From an uncultured Lachnospiraceae bacterium (lineage in GTDB: Bacteria > Bacillota > Clostridia > Lachnospirales > Lachnospiraceae): DNA of 64,000 nucleotides. Location: positions 1 through 64,000 of the forward strand of contig CAJUMB010000001.1 of assembly GCA_910587105.1 (NCBI GenBank). Direction: 5' to 3'. The position numbers were made by a program, and so were the translations under genes. The notes under the pieces were generated by a model, which was not told the DNA's origin, searched no databases, and saw only the letters and a list, made by a program, of their open reading frames with translations. Below, piece by piece: positions 42,462 through 51,986 of this stretch. Within the stretch, counting starts at the first letter, position 1. Every line of letters begins with the position of its first letter.

Positions 42462-43574
42462 ATGAAGACAATACTTGTGTATGGAATGAATAATTTCATA
42501 GGCGGGATAGAAAGCTTTTTACTGAATGTTTATAAACAAATCAGGAATAATATTAAGTTTGTATTTTTGGTAGAAAATACCGATGATACAATGCCATTTA
42601 TTCATAAAGCAGAGATAGAAAAATATGGCGGAGAATACCACTTTCTGCCAGAACACCATCAGTTGGCCGAGTATATCAAAATGTTTCGCTCGATTTTAAA
42701 GGAATATAAAAAGGAAACAAACACTATATATTTTAATATAAATTATATTTCTTTTGATATTATACCTATCTCGATTGCGACATCAGAAAAATATCGGGTA
42801 ATAACTCATTCACATAATACAAGTCAAGAGCCACTAAAAAAACTTAGATATCATATAAGTACAAAATTAAGAACAATTTACGGTATGTCAAGATTAAAAC
42901 AATTAAATGTTGAAAGACTTGCAATTACAAAGCTGGCCGGCGAATACTTATATAGAGGAAAATCATTCGAAATAGTATCACCTGGAATTGAAGCTAACAG
43001 GTTTATATATAGCGAAGAAACCCGAAATTATATCAGGAGAAAACTTAGAATTAATAACTGTGTGGTTTTGGGATTTGTCGGTAGAATAATGCGTGTAAAA
43101 AATCCCTTGTTCTTGATTGATATTCTTATAGAAGCAAAGAAAATATTACCAGACGTAAAACTTATGGTTGTAGGAGATGGAATCATGAGAGATGAGATGG
43201 TAGAAAAAGTAAAAAAATGTAAATTGACTAAAGATGTCATTTTTACTGGATTAGTCAAAAGCGTAGAGGATTACATTGCCGGTGTCGATATTCTTCTGGC
43301 CCCGTCATATAGCGAGGGGCTAGGACTGGGTATAATTGAAGCCCAGAGTATGGGAATCCCTTGCATTTGCGCCAAAGGGAATGTGCCGAATGCTGTTAAC
43401 GTTACTAAGACAGTAGAGTTCTGCGAGTTAAACGTAGGAAGCTCTAAGTGGGCTGAGAAAATAAAAGAAATGTCGTCAAAAAGATATGATAGAGATGAGA
43501 TGCATATTAGCGTTGAAGAATGTGACTTTAATATAACAAATTCAGCACACAAACTTCTTCAAATTATTGGATAA
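42462..43574 (+). CDS. Glycosyltransferase family 4
   Basis: A 370-aa GT-B fold transferase. The C-terminal donor-binding domain has GFVGRIMRVKNPLFLIDI, MVVGDGIMRDEM, and the GT4 E-x7-E-like motif in SYSEGLGLGIIEAQSMGIP (about residues 282-300). The ATG directly follows the HAD stop and GGAGG lies 6 nt upstream. It acts at the inner face of the membrane to add a sugar to the lipid-linked repeat unit; donor and linkage are unknown. Confidence 0.93.
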   Translation: MKTILVYGMNNFIGGIESFLLNVYKQIRNNIKFVFLVENTDDTMPFIHKAEIEKYGGEYHFLPEHHQLAEYIKMFRSILKEYKKETNTIYFNINYISFDIIPISIATSEKYRVITHSHNTSQEPLKKLRYHISTKLRTIYGMSRLKQLNVERLAITKLAGEYLYRGKSFEIVSPGIEANRFIYSEETRNYIRRKLRINNCVVLGFVGRIMRVKNPLFLIDILIEAKKILPDVKLMVVGDGIMRDEMVEKVKKCKLTKDVIFTGLVKSVEDYIAGVDILLAPSYSEGLGLGIIEAQSMGIPCICAKGNVPNAVNVTKTVEFCELNVGSSKWAEKIKEMSSKRYDRDEMHISVEECDFNITNSAHKLLQIIG

Positions 43575-43602
43575 ATTCAGTTTTGTTAAAAGGAGATCTG
43601 AC

Positions 43603-44838
43603 ATGAATAGACGAGGAATGACAGCGTCATTTAGAGGATCGTTTTCACAACTTTGTACATATATAATTGTTTTCATGAGCATGTTTGTCATGTTTTGCTC
43701 GTTTAATAAGAATTCTCTTGGAACAGTTTGTATTGTGCTGACAGTTTGTTTGTTTTTACTCAATTTTAAAATAAAAGATGCTCTGGATATGTTACCTTTT
43801 ATGGCTTTTAGTGCGGCGGTATTAGTGCTCCTATATCTGTCAGGTAATGCATCAGAGCGTGGATATAATGCTCCTATTAATCATGCGCTAAAATTTATTT
43901 ACTTAGCTTATACAGTTGCCTTGTCGGTTGGGATGCGAAAACTAGAAAATGCATATAAAATTGTAGTATTAAAGGGAACGTTAGCGTCCATTATAATTTC
44001 TGTTCTAATTTCTTTATACAATGTAATACGAGTTGATAAATACGCAATCCGTTATTATGATGAACGAGGTTTTTCAAATGTAGTTAGCTTTAACCAGTTT
44101 TATGGAATTTGTTTGGTTCTTTGTATAATGATCTTTGTTTTAATTACATGGCATAAAAAGTATAAGGTAGGAAAATACATTATATTCTGTATGATTTTGC
44201 TTGTATGTATAGGATTATCTCTATATGTTACAGGCGTTTTAATATGTGCTTTTGGCATTGCGCTTGGCATCTTTGTAAACAAATATAATCAAGGAAAAAC
44301 AAAAGTAGCTATGTGGGCGATAGCTATATTAATAGCGCTAATATTCTGTTTTATCTTTGTAAATCAAGTTTCCGATTGGATTTACAAAATTACAGAACCC
44401 TTGAATTATATTTTGAGAGATAGGCTTAGAAGTGTGGCGGAAAAGGTTTTTAGAGCAAATTTCAACATGGCTTATTCTTATGATAGAAGAGAAGAATTAG
44501 CTGGATATTCTATGAATGCATTTAAACAACATCCACTATTTGGCGTTGGATATAATGGCTATGGATATGGTGTAATTGGTTGTCACCAGGAATGGCAAGA
44601 TTTGTTAGGTGTATTTGGATTAGTTGGTACTGCTATATTTATTATGTTGATGCTATATTTTGTACAAATGACTAAAAATACTATAATCCAAAAGCATGAT
44701 CTTCATTCTTTTTATATTGCAGTGGTTTTGTTTATTATACTAGGGTTTTTAAATCCCTGTCTAAGTCTTCCAGTTCTTTGTGCAGTATTTATTATATCCC
44801 CTAATTTGTCATTAATTATTCCATGGTGGAAGGATTAA
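43603..44838 (+). CDS. Wzy-type polysaccharide polymerase (O-antigen ligase-like)
   Basis: A 411-aa polytopic membrane protein with about ten to eleven hydrophobic segments and a large loop near residues 285-320 containing RREELAGYSMNAFKQHPLFG, similar to the Wzy/O-antigen-ligase family (HPLFGVGYNGYG is characteristic). ATG 43603 follows AAAAGGAG. It probably polymerises the repeat units at the outer membrane face after Wzx export. Strongly A+T-rich codon use fits horizontal origin. Confidence 0.88.
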   Translation: MNRRGMTASFRGSFSQLCTYIIVFMSMFVMFCSFNKNSLGTVCIVLTVCLFLLNFKIKDALDMLPFMAFSAAVLVLLYLSGNASERGYNAPINHALKFIYLAYTVALSVGMRKLENAYKIVVLKGTLASIIISVLISLYNVIRVDKYAIRYYDERGFSNVVSFNQFYGICLVLCIMIFVLITWHKKYKVGKYIIFCMILLVCIGLSLYVTGVLICAFGIALGIFVNKYNQGKTKVAMWAIAILIALIFCFIFVNQVSDWIYKITEPLNYILRDRLRSVAEKVFRANFNMAYSYDRREELAGYSMNAFKQHPLFGVGYNGYGYGVIGCHQEWQDLLGVFGLVGTAIFIMLMLYFVQMTKNTIIQKHDLHSFYIAVVLFIILGFLNPCLSLPVLCAVFIISPNLSLIIPWWKD

Positions 44839-45119
44839 ACTAATGATTCTAAAGATTGTGTGTAATCAGTTCCTTTCAATGATAGGGTGATAGTTTATGA
44901 ATAAAATATAATTAATTTCGCAATGATATTAATCTATAATGTGGAATAAAGATGGCTAAGGGAGCTTATTTAAACATTCTAAAACAAACTCAAATCGTGA
45001 GTAAGAAGACGACGGAGATGAGATGCATACATAGTGTTGTGGTAAATCAAACCTTTTTACAAAGATAACAAGAATGAATATAAGATAGCTAAATAATTCT
45101 TACGACGAAGGGTGGATAT
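44839..45119. other. A+T-rich intergenic gap inside the polysaccharide operon
   Basis: No open frame with a ribosome binding site, no strong hairpin and no clear promoter could be found in this 281-bp segment. It may mark a junction between gene cassettes. Confidence 0.5.
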
Positions 45120-46154
45120 ATGATTACAACAACCGCAATTATACCAGTCTATAATGTAAAAAAATATCTTAAAAGATGTTTAGACTCTGTGTTAAATCAA
45201 ACTGTTTTGTTTCAAAAAATAGTAGTTGTAAACGACGGATCTACTGATGGCTGTGAGGAAATTTGTAATGTATATGCCGAACAATTTGAAAGAATCCAGG
45301 CAGTCCATAAAAAGAATGGCGGGCTCGTATCTGCTTGGATGGAAGGGCTTAAATATGTAGAAACAAGTCATATTTGCTTTGTTGACAGTGATGATTATGT
45401 TTCACCAGATTTTCATGAATGCTTACTAAATAATGCTATAGACAGGGATATTGATTTTGTTTCCATGCAATGTATTCAATATATTGATCAAATGCATCAG
45501 TATAAATTGAACATCAGTACATTGCCAGCTGGTACATATTGTGTTGATGATAAGATACGATCTGTATTGCTATGTGACAGAGGTGCTTTTAATCGCCCTA
45601 TAGCAATTTGCCGGTGGGCAAAAATAATCCGTACCGATTTAGTACTAAAATATTCCCAATATTGCACAGATCAAATTTCGTATGCAGAAGATCAGCAGTT
45701 GACGTTAGGAATTCTTACTGGATGCAAGAAGATCAGGCTCATCGATGAGTATAAATATTATTATCAATTCAACCCGGATTCTATTCTGAATTCCTATCGA
45801 AGCAATATGTGGCAGAAAATTGTATTGTTAATGCGGACAATACGCAAAATCCCTGGCATTGAAGAGTTTCCTGACTTTGAGTTTCAATATAATACGCAGT
45901 ATTTGCTCCATATGGCAGAGTGTTTCAGAAATGAGTTTAATCATCATCAATTTCACAAAAAATTCTATGTTGAAGTGCTTGACCACGATGAAATCAGAAA
46001 AGCATTAAAAGCATATGGCACAGAAAAAATGAGGCGCATAGATAAGATAATATGTCATTATGCGGAACGTAAAAAATACTATAGTACTTGGGTTGTACTG
46101 GCGCTATTTAAAAGTTATTATCAATTGAGAAAAAAACTTGGGAGACAGCTATAA
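45120..46154 (+). CDS. Glycosyltransferase family 2
   Basis: A 344-aa GT-A fold transferase. The nucleotide-binding start IIPVYNVKKYLKRCLDSVLN, VVNDGSTDG and the metal-binding DXD in CFVDSDDYV (about residue 86-94) are all present. The ATG shares a TAATG junction with the pyruvyltransferase downstream. It adds a sugar to the growing lipid-linked repeat unit at the cytoplasmic face. Specificity is unknown. Confidence 0.94.
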   Translation: MITTTAIIPVYNVKKYLKRCLDSVLNQTVLFQKIVVVNDGSTDGCEEICNVYAEQFERIQAVHKKNGGLVSAWMEGLKYVETSHICFVDSDDYVSPDFHECLLNNAIDRDIDFVSMQCIQYIDQMHQYKLNISTLPAGTYCVDDKIRSVLLCDRGAFNRPIAICRWAKIIRTDLVLKYSQYCTDQISYAEDQQLTLGILTGCKKIRLIDEYKYYYQFNPDSILNSYRSNMWQKIVLLMRTIRKIPGIEEFPDFEFQYNTQYLLHMAECFRNEFNHHQFHKKFYVEVLDHDEIRKALKAYGTEKMRRIDKIICHYAERKKYYSTWVVLALFKSYYQLRKKLGRQL

Positions 46155-47245
46155 TGAAAATATCTCAAAGAATTGAGTCTATTATCATAAACCGCATAGA
46201 TTGGCAGAATGGTAATTTCAGGTATTTTCTTGGAAAGAGAAAAATCGGTTCTTTAGAAAAATACAAGGAAACGAGAAATATTTACTATCTGATGGCTCCT
46301 GCATTTGGAAATATCGGGGACGAAGCCATTGTAGAGGCTTCAATTCATTTCTTAAACGATATGTATCCTGGGCACACGGTTATCGTCATAGATTTTCTTG
46401 AAACACTTCAAACATTAAAAGAAATACGACGGATTCTAAAAAAAGAGGATTTTTTTGTTCTCCAAGGCGGTGGGAATATTGGTACACTATATTACCATGC
46501 GGAACAGATGAGAGAATTTATAATTAAAAAATTTCCTGATGTGGCTATTCTTTCAATGCCGCAGTCAATGTATTTTGCGGATACTGTCAACGGCGCAAAA
46601 AAGCTGAATCGATGCAAAAAGATTTATAATGCACATCCAAACCTTACACTTATTGCAAGAGAAAAATATACATATAAAAAAATGAAACAAATTTTTACAA
46701 ATTGTAAAGTTATTATCAATCCTGATATTGTCTTTTATCTCAGCAAGGAAATTAATACGAGTCCAGATACAGTGCGTGGGGGGATTATGACTTGCTTGAG
46801 GACGGACAAAGAGGATGTGCTAGGAGATACAAGATATGACCTTATTCGTGCTCTTGCAGAAAAGCACAGGGATTTAATTATTTCAGATACATGTGTTCCA
46901 CGAAATATTCCAGAAGAAATCAGGAGGAACGAAGTAGCTTCACTGATTAACCAGTTTAGAAGATTTAGTCTGGTTATTACAGACAGACTGCATGGGATGG
47001 TCTTGGCTGCATTAACAGATACGCCGTGTCTCGTCATGCCCTCTATGGATCAAAAGATAATCGGAACCTATGAGTGGATACAAGACATTGATTTTATAAA
47101 ATTTGTTGATAAGAATGATGTGACGCATATCATCAATTTAGTGGAAGAGATGTTGACATCATATTATAAAACCTTTGACTGGAGTTCCTTTAGAGAAAAA
47201 TACTTTGATAATTTGCGAACAAGAATTGAGGAACCAAAAAGATAA
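46154..47245 (+). CDS. Polysaccharide pyruvyl transferase family protein
   Basis: A 363-aa protein of the CsaB/PvyT family, which adds a pyruvate ketal to sugars using phosphoenolpyruvate. The pieces APAFGNIGDEAIVEASIHFL, VLQGGGNIGTLYY and ITDRLHGMVLAAL (the family's conserved His) are all visible. It begins in the stop codon of the GT2 gene and ends in the start of the flippase gene. If active, it adds acidic ketals to the polymer. Some family members instead act as glycosyltransferase-like enzymes. Confidence 0.9.
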   Translation: MKISQRIESIIINRIDWQNGNFRYFLGKRKIGSLEKYKETRNIYYLMAPAFGNIGDEAIVEASIHFLNDMYPGHTVIVIDFLETLQTLKEIRRILKKEDFFVLQGGGNIGTLYYHAEQMREFIIKKFPDVAILSMPQSMYFADTVNGAKKLNRCKKIYNAHPNLTLIAREKYTYKKMKQIFTNCKVIINPDIVFYLSKEINTSPDTVRGGIMTCLRTDKEDVLGDTRYDLIRALAEKHRDLIISDTCVPRNIPEEIRRNEVASLINQFRRFSLVITDRLHGMVLAALTDTPCLVMPSMDQKIIGTYEWIQDIDFIKFVDKNDVTHIINLVEEMLTSYYKTFDWSSFREKYFDNLRTRIEEPKR

Positions 47246-48660
47246 TGAACAGTAGAGTCAATTATTTTATTAAAAATACAGGAATATTTCTTTTAGGGAG
47301 TTTTGGCTCTAAATTTCTGTCTTTTTTACTTCTGCCTGTTTATACGTCTATTTTGTCAACAGGCCAATACGGACAGGTAGACTTGGTCACTACAACACAA
47401 GGACTATTGTTCCCGATTGCTGCCCTAAGCATATCTGAAGCAATATTCCGATTTGTAATGAACGATGAAATCGATAATAAGAGTGTACTGTCTAATGGAG
47501 CAATTACAGCTTTTTTCTCCTATGTATGTACATTCTTTGTGGCTTGTGTTATCAATGTGTTTTTGAAGTGGGAATATATGTACTGGATGCTTGGTCTTTT
47601 GGCCAGTTCCATGGTGTACGATATTTTGACCAATTATTTGAAAGCAAATCAGAATTCAAAGAAATATGTTGCGATTGGCGTCTTATATACACTTATTAAT
47701 CTTTCAGGGAATATTCTGTTTCTTGTTGTGTTCCGTCTGGAAGTCAAGGGGTTTTTGCTTGCTTTGATTTTCTCGTATCTGATGCCTTCTATACTTATTT
47801 TTTTTAAGGAGAAAATATATAAACAGATAAGAGTTTTCTATGTTGACAAGAAACTGGCACAGCGAATGCTTCGATATTCTCTGCCGTTGATATTTACCTC
47901 TCTCTCGTGGTGGATTGTCACGTCGTCTGATAAATATATGCTTCGGTATTTTATGAGTAATAGTGATGTTGGAATTTACTCTATCGCCTCAAAAATTCCT
48001 TTAATTTTGCAGACATTGATTTCAATATTTCAAACCGTATGGCAAATCTCAACCAATCAAATTCATGATGAGGAGCCAGAGAAGTTAAAAGAAAACTTCG
48101 TACTGTTCACCAGAGCATTTCGTCAGACTGGGTTTATTGCAGGGAGCGCTTTAATTGTCCTTACGCAGCCATTAATGATGATTCTTGCGAGAAACGATTT
48201 TTATGGTGGTTGGATTTACGCCCCGTTCCTTATTCTGTCTGTTACGTTCTCATTTTCCACCGGGATGGTATCAACATTGTACGGAGCGTTTGAAAAGAAT
48301 TCCGGTGTATTGTATTCAGTTCTTGTGGGTGGGGGAGTAAATATCATTTTGAATGCAATCATGATTCCCAAAATTGGAATCATGGGTGCGACAGTTTCGA
48401 CTGCTGTAAGCAGGCTTATCATTGCGGTATACAGACTAAAGGATACCGAGCGGCTGTTAAAGTTTGATAGAGAATATGGCACTGTAGCGATAAACTGCTT
48501 TCTAATTACTGCTCAATGCTGTTTGCTTATCTATGTGAGACGGATAGTTTATCCAGTGCAAACCGCTATATTCATAGTAATTTGCTTATATAATAGGGAA
48601 ATCTTTTCTAAAGGCATTCGTTATATCAGCAACATTCTGGGGAGGAATCGAATTGTATAA
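47245..48660 (+). CDS. Wzx-type polysaccharide flippase (MATE/MOP superfamily)
   Basis: A 471-aa membrane protein with about twelve to fourteen hydrophobic helices and the family's start GIFLLGSFGSKFLSFLLLPV. It carries the lipid-linked repeat unit across the cytoplasmic membrane. It overlaps the previous gene by 1 nt and the LicD gene by 8 nt. Together with the Wzy protein it defines a Wzx/Wzy-dependent assembly route. Confidence 0.94.
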   Translation: MNSRVNYFIKNTGIFLLGSFGSKFLSFLLLPVYTSILSTGQYGQVDLVTTTQGLLFPIAALSISEAIFRFVMNDEIDNKSVLSNGAITAFFSYVCTFFVACVINVFLKWEYMYWMLGLLASSMVYDILTNYLKANQNSKKYVAIGVLYTLINLSGNILFLVVFRLEVKGFLLALIFSYLMPSILIFFKEKIYKQIRVFYVDKKLAQRMLRYSLPLIFTSLSWWIVTSSDKYMLRYFMSNSDVGIYSIASKIPLILQTLISIFQTVWQISTNQIHDEEPEKLKENFVLFTRAFRQTGFIAGSALIVLTQPLMMILARNDFYGGWIYAPFLILSVTFSFSTGMVSTLYGAFEKNSGVLYSVLVGGGVNIILNAIMIPKIGIMGATVSTAVSRLIIAVYRLKDTERLLKFDREYGTVAINCFLITAQCCLLIYVRRIVYPVQTAIFIVICLYNREIFSKGIRYISNILGRNRIV

Positions 48661-49555
48661 AGTGAACGACAATGGGGTAGAGTATTACGTCATCAATCGC
48701 ATCAAAGATATTCAGAGTCAGATGCTTCATCTATTATCTGTTATTGACACCATTTGCAGGGAGAACCATCTACAGTATTATTTGGATGGCGGATCAGCCA
48801 TCGGCGCATACCGGCATGGTGGTTTCATTCCATGGGATGACGATTTGGATATCAGTATGCCAAAGCCGGATTACTTGAAGCTCATTGAAATCTTGAAGGC
48901 GATGGATAAATCAAAATTTTTTTTGTTTGACTATGAATTAAATATGCACAGCTGCGCTTTCTTTGGGGAAATGGTTCCATTTTTCTCTTCGACTGATGGA
49001 AAGCGGCGGCACATTTATCCTATTAAAATTGATATCTGTCCGATGAATATTATCGAAGATACTGATGAGAGCATCATAGAGAACAGGGTGTTTAGGGAAC
49101 TCGCTGGATTTGTTATTTTTGGGAAATGCAATGCGCAATTCTATAAAAAGGCTATAGAATTATATGAAAGGCGTTTTGGAATGGATAAAAAGAAGTTTTT
49201 GTCCTTTTACAATCAACAGTATGGAATGTATCCTGAATTGGATCATGCTGTGTTCGCATATCCTTATTTAGAATTTTCTACGGACAGGACTTATAAGTAC
49301 AATGAACTGTTTCCACTGAAGGAAATAGAGTTTTCTGGACTTCAAACATTTGTTCCTAATTCAGATTTATGGTTGAAAGAAATCTATGGAAGCTACATGA
49401 ATATACCCCCAGTAGAAAAAAGAAAACCAAAAGCGAGAAAGGTCATTGAAGCAAAAAGCATTAAACCTCTCTACAAGTATTTGGTGGATAAAACACAGAA
49501 AACAAGATTGCAGATGATGGTATTTGCGTTGAAAGCAACCTTACTCTGCAAGTGA
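48653..49555 (+). CDS. LicD-family phosphotransferase
   Basis: A 300-aa protein of the LicD family, which transfers a phospho- or phosphono-substituent (classically phosphocholine from CDP-choline) to a polysaccharide. The nucleotidyltransferase-like core YYLDGGSAIGAYRHGGFIPW and the acidic metal site DDDLDISMP lie at about residues 42-70. The start is TTG 48653, with GGGAGG 7 nt upstream. It directly precedes a phosphonate block, so a CMP-phosphonate is an attractive donor, although this is inference. Confidence 0.92.
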   Translation: MYKVNDNGVEYYVINRIKDIQSQMLHLLSVIDTICRENHLQYYLDGGSAIGAYRHGGFIPWDDDLDISMPKPDYLKLIEILKAMDKSKFFLFDYELNMHSCAFFGEMVPFFSSTDGKRRHIYPIKIDICPMNIIEDTDESIIENRVFRELAGFVIFGKCNAQFYKKAIELYERRFGMDKKKFLSFYNQQYGMYPELDHAVFAYPYLEFSTDRTYKYNELFPLKEIEFSGLQTFVPNSDLWLKEIYGSYMNIPPVEKRKPKARKVIEAKSIKPLYKYLVDKTQKTRLQMMVFALKATLLCK

Positions 49556-49902
49556 AGTTTTTTGAATTATTAACGAAGTAGGAGCATGGATTTACTATTG
49601 GACTGAGTGTGTGCTGGGAGTATGACAGAGAAAGTAATTGTTGTAGTTGTGAAAAAACGATATAGGATAATCTTGAAGATAGTTTTAGAGGGAGCCAATC
49701 TCAGTCAAATGGGCTCTGTTTGGGATTACTCATCCCTCTATCAGAAGATGCAGGCGGGATATGACGTTTAAAATCAGGACAAGCCAGGATAATATTCTAG
49801 ATTGGGATCGTGCTGATGTTTGCCTGGCACCAGTTACCCTTAATACGCTTGGGCATCTTAGAATGATCCCCCAAATTTGAAAAATAATAGGAGCTAATAC
49901 AA
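49556..49902 (+). other. Gap before the phosphonate block, with two tiny overlapping frames
   Basis: The 347-bp gap holds two small overlapping frames: 49622-49771 (49 aa) and 49761-49880 (39 aa, ending LNTLGHLRMIPQI). Both have poor ribosome binding sites. They could be scars of a deleted gene. No promoter or strong terminator was identified. Confidence 0.35.
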
Positions 49903-51201
49903 ATGAAAACTGTTTACACTTGTTTCTGTACAGATGTCATCCATGATGGACACTTGAATATCATTAATCATATGAAGAAATATGGCAGAGTTATTGTTGG
50001 ATGTCTTAGCGATAAAGAGATGATCCGCTGTACCAAGTTTCCTATCACTTCCGAGCAAGAGCGCATGGCGCTTTATCAGGATCTTGATGGAGTGGATCAG
50101 GTTGTTCTCCAGGATGACATGCTATACAATGATGTGATTGAAAAAATCCATCCTGATTATGTCGTCCATGGCGATAACTGGAAAGTTGGTGCAGAGAAAT
50201 CAATCAGGGATCATGTTGAAAGCATGATTGCTTTGTATGGAGGGCAGATTATTGATGTGCCATATACTTATAGCGAGAGCGTTAAAAAAGTTGACCAGAG
50301 ACTGAAAGAAAAACTGTCCATGCCTGAATATAGAAGAAAACGCCTCAGACAACTGATTGAAATGACACCAGTTGTCAAAGTGATGGAGGCACACTCCGGG
50401 CTGACAGGACTTATTGTAGAAAAAACTGTTGTTGACGGAAACAATGGAAAATTAGATCAATTTGACGGTATGTGGGTTTCCTCCCTTTGTGACAGTACAG
50501 ACAAAGGAAAGCCTGATATTGAACTGGTAGATATGACTTCGCGGCTCCGCACAATTGATGACATCATGGAAGTTACCACCAAACCGATTATTCTGGATGG
50601 CGATACAGGTGGTTTGACTGAGCATTTCGTATATAATGTCCGTACACTTGAGCGGATGGGCGTAAGTGCGGTTATCATTGAAGACAAGACGGGACTGAAG
50701 AAAAACAGCCTGTTTGGGACAGAGGTGGTACAGACACAGGACAGCATCGAAAACTTCAGCGCGAAGATTGCCGCCGGCAAAAAAGCGCAGCTATCAGACG
50801 ACTTCATGATTATCGCCAGAATCGAGAGTTTGATTCTTGAACGGGGAATGGAAGATGCATTGGAGAGGGCATTTGCTTTTAGCGCTGCAGGGGCTGATGG
50901 AATTATGATCCATAGCCGTAAGAAAAATCCTGCTGAGATATTTGAATTTTGCCATAAGTTCCGTGAGGAAGATAAGAAGACTCCAATTGTGGTTGTTCCC
51001 ACGTCTTTCAATCAGGTTACAGAAGAAGAACTTGCCTCCCGTGGTGTGAATATTGTCATTTACGCTAATCAGTTGATGCGTGCAGCTTTTCCTGTGATGC
51101 AGAAGACAGCAGAAGACATCCTGAAGGCTCACAGGGCAAAAGAAGTGGATGGGAAGCTAATGCCGTTCAAGGATATAATCCGATTAATTGATGAGTTGTA
51201 A
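49903..51201 (+). CDS. Phosphoenolpyruvate mutase fused to an N-terminal nucleotidyltransferase domain
   Basis: A 432-aa bifunctional-looking protein. Residues 1-135 form a cytidylyltransferase-like domain (TDVIHDGHLNIINHMKKYG with the HxGH motif at His14-His17). From about 155 on is PEP mutase, which rearranges PEP to phosphonopyruvate and makes the C-P bond; the mutase signature EDKTGLKKNS starts at residue 260 (EDKx5NS, separating it from isocitrate-lyase relatives). It is paired with phosphonopyruvate decarboxylase at 56091. It suggests that the phosphonate is made and CTP-activated here for transfer to the polymer. Confidence 0.93.
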   Translation: MKTVYTCFCTDVIHDGHLNIINHMKKYGRVIVGCLSDKEMIRCTKFPITSEQERMALYQDLDGVDQVVLQDDMLYNDVIEKIHPDYVVHGDNWKVGAEKSIRDHVESMIALYGGQIIDVPYTYSESVKKVDQRLKEKLSMPEYRRKRLRQLIEMTPVVKVMEAHSGLTGLIVEKTVVDGNNGKLDQFDGMWVSSLCDSTDKGKPDIELVDMTSRLRTIDDIMEVTTKPIILDGDTGGLTEHFVYNVRTLERMGVSAVIIEDKTGLKKNSLFGTEVVQTQDSIENFSAKIAAGKKAQLSDDFMIIARIESLILERGMEDALERAFAFSAAGADGIMIHSRKKNPAEIFEFCHKFREEDKKTPIVVVPTSFNQVTEEELASRGVNIVIYANQLMRAAFPVMQKTAEDILKAHRAKEVDGKLMPFKDIIRLIDEL

Positions 51202-51223
51202 TGCACGAAGGAGGGGTTAGCCA

Positions 51224-51970
51224 TTGGAAGATAAGTATATAATCCTTTCGGATATTCACGGCAATGTCAGCGCTTTCGACGCAGTAGCCTCTGACTGTCA
51301 AGATGAGGAGTTTGCAGGAATTATTCTCCTCGGTGATTGTATTGATTACGGAATGAGATCAAACGAGATTATTCAGAAGCTGATGGAGCTGGATGAAACG
51401 GACTGGAAGGGAAAAATTGTAGTAAATATTTGGGGAAACCATGAGAAACTTATGGCAGATAAGGAGTGGGAGAGACTTTCCTCAGATCGTGGTCGTGCCA
51501 TAGCAAGATACACTGCGAAACAATTATCAGATGATTCCATGGAGTATATTCATACTGGAATGAATAGAGATGGGATCCAGGAATTCGATATTACAGGATT
51601 GAAGTGTCTGGCTGTTCATGGCTCTCTCGAAGATCATTACTGGAAGGCTATCGAGCCAAATAATCTTTGGGGAGAATATGTTAAATATGACATGGTATTC
51701 AGTGGCCATTCTCATTACTCGTATTGCTTCACTCACTTCTGTCCAATAGAAAATCCAGAATTGAGAAATAAGAAAGCAGTGACTTTCATCAACCCAGGTT
51801 CTGTAGGACAGCCGAGAAATCAGAATCCGTATGCTCAGTATGCAGTAGTATCTTTACCGTCTAAGCGTGTGGAACTTAGAGCGGTTCAATATGATGTGAG
51901 GTATGAACAATCTCTGTTTCCAAATGAGGTTGATGAATTTTATAAAACCAGACTTATGCGGGGAGTCTAA
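51224..51970 (+). CDS. Metallophosphoesterase (calcineurin-like, MJ0936/YfcE type)
   Basis: A 248-aa binuclear-metal phosphoesterase. All motifs are present: SDIHGN (Asp10, His12), LLGDCIDYG, WGNHEK and SGHSHYS. The start is TTG 51224, with GGAGGGG upstream. It lies inside the phosphonate block and could remove phosphate from, or hydrolyse a diester of, a biosynthetic intermediate. Family members have broad specificity, so the natural substrate is not predictable. Confidence 0.88.
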   Translation: MEDKYIILSDIHGNVSAFDAVASDCQDEEFAGIILLGDCIDYGMRSNEIIQKLMELDETDWKGKIVVNIWGNHEKLMADKEWERLSSDRGRAIARYTAKQLSDDSMEYIHTGMNRDGIQEFDITGLKCLAVHGSLEDHYWKAIEPNNLWGEYVKYDMVFSGHSHYSYCFTHFCPIENPELRNKKAVTFINPGSVGQPRNQNPYAQYAVVSLPSKRVELRAVQYDVRYEQSLFPNEVDEFYKTRLMRGV

Positions 51971-51986
51971 GAGAAAGGCGAAAGAT

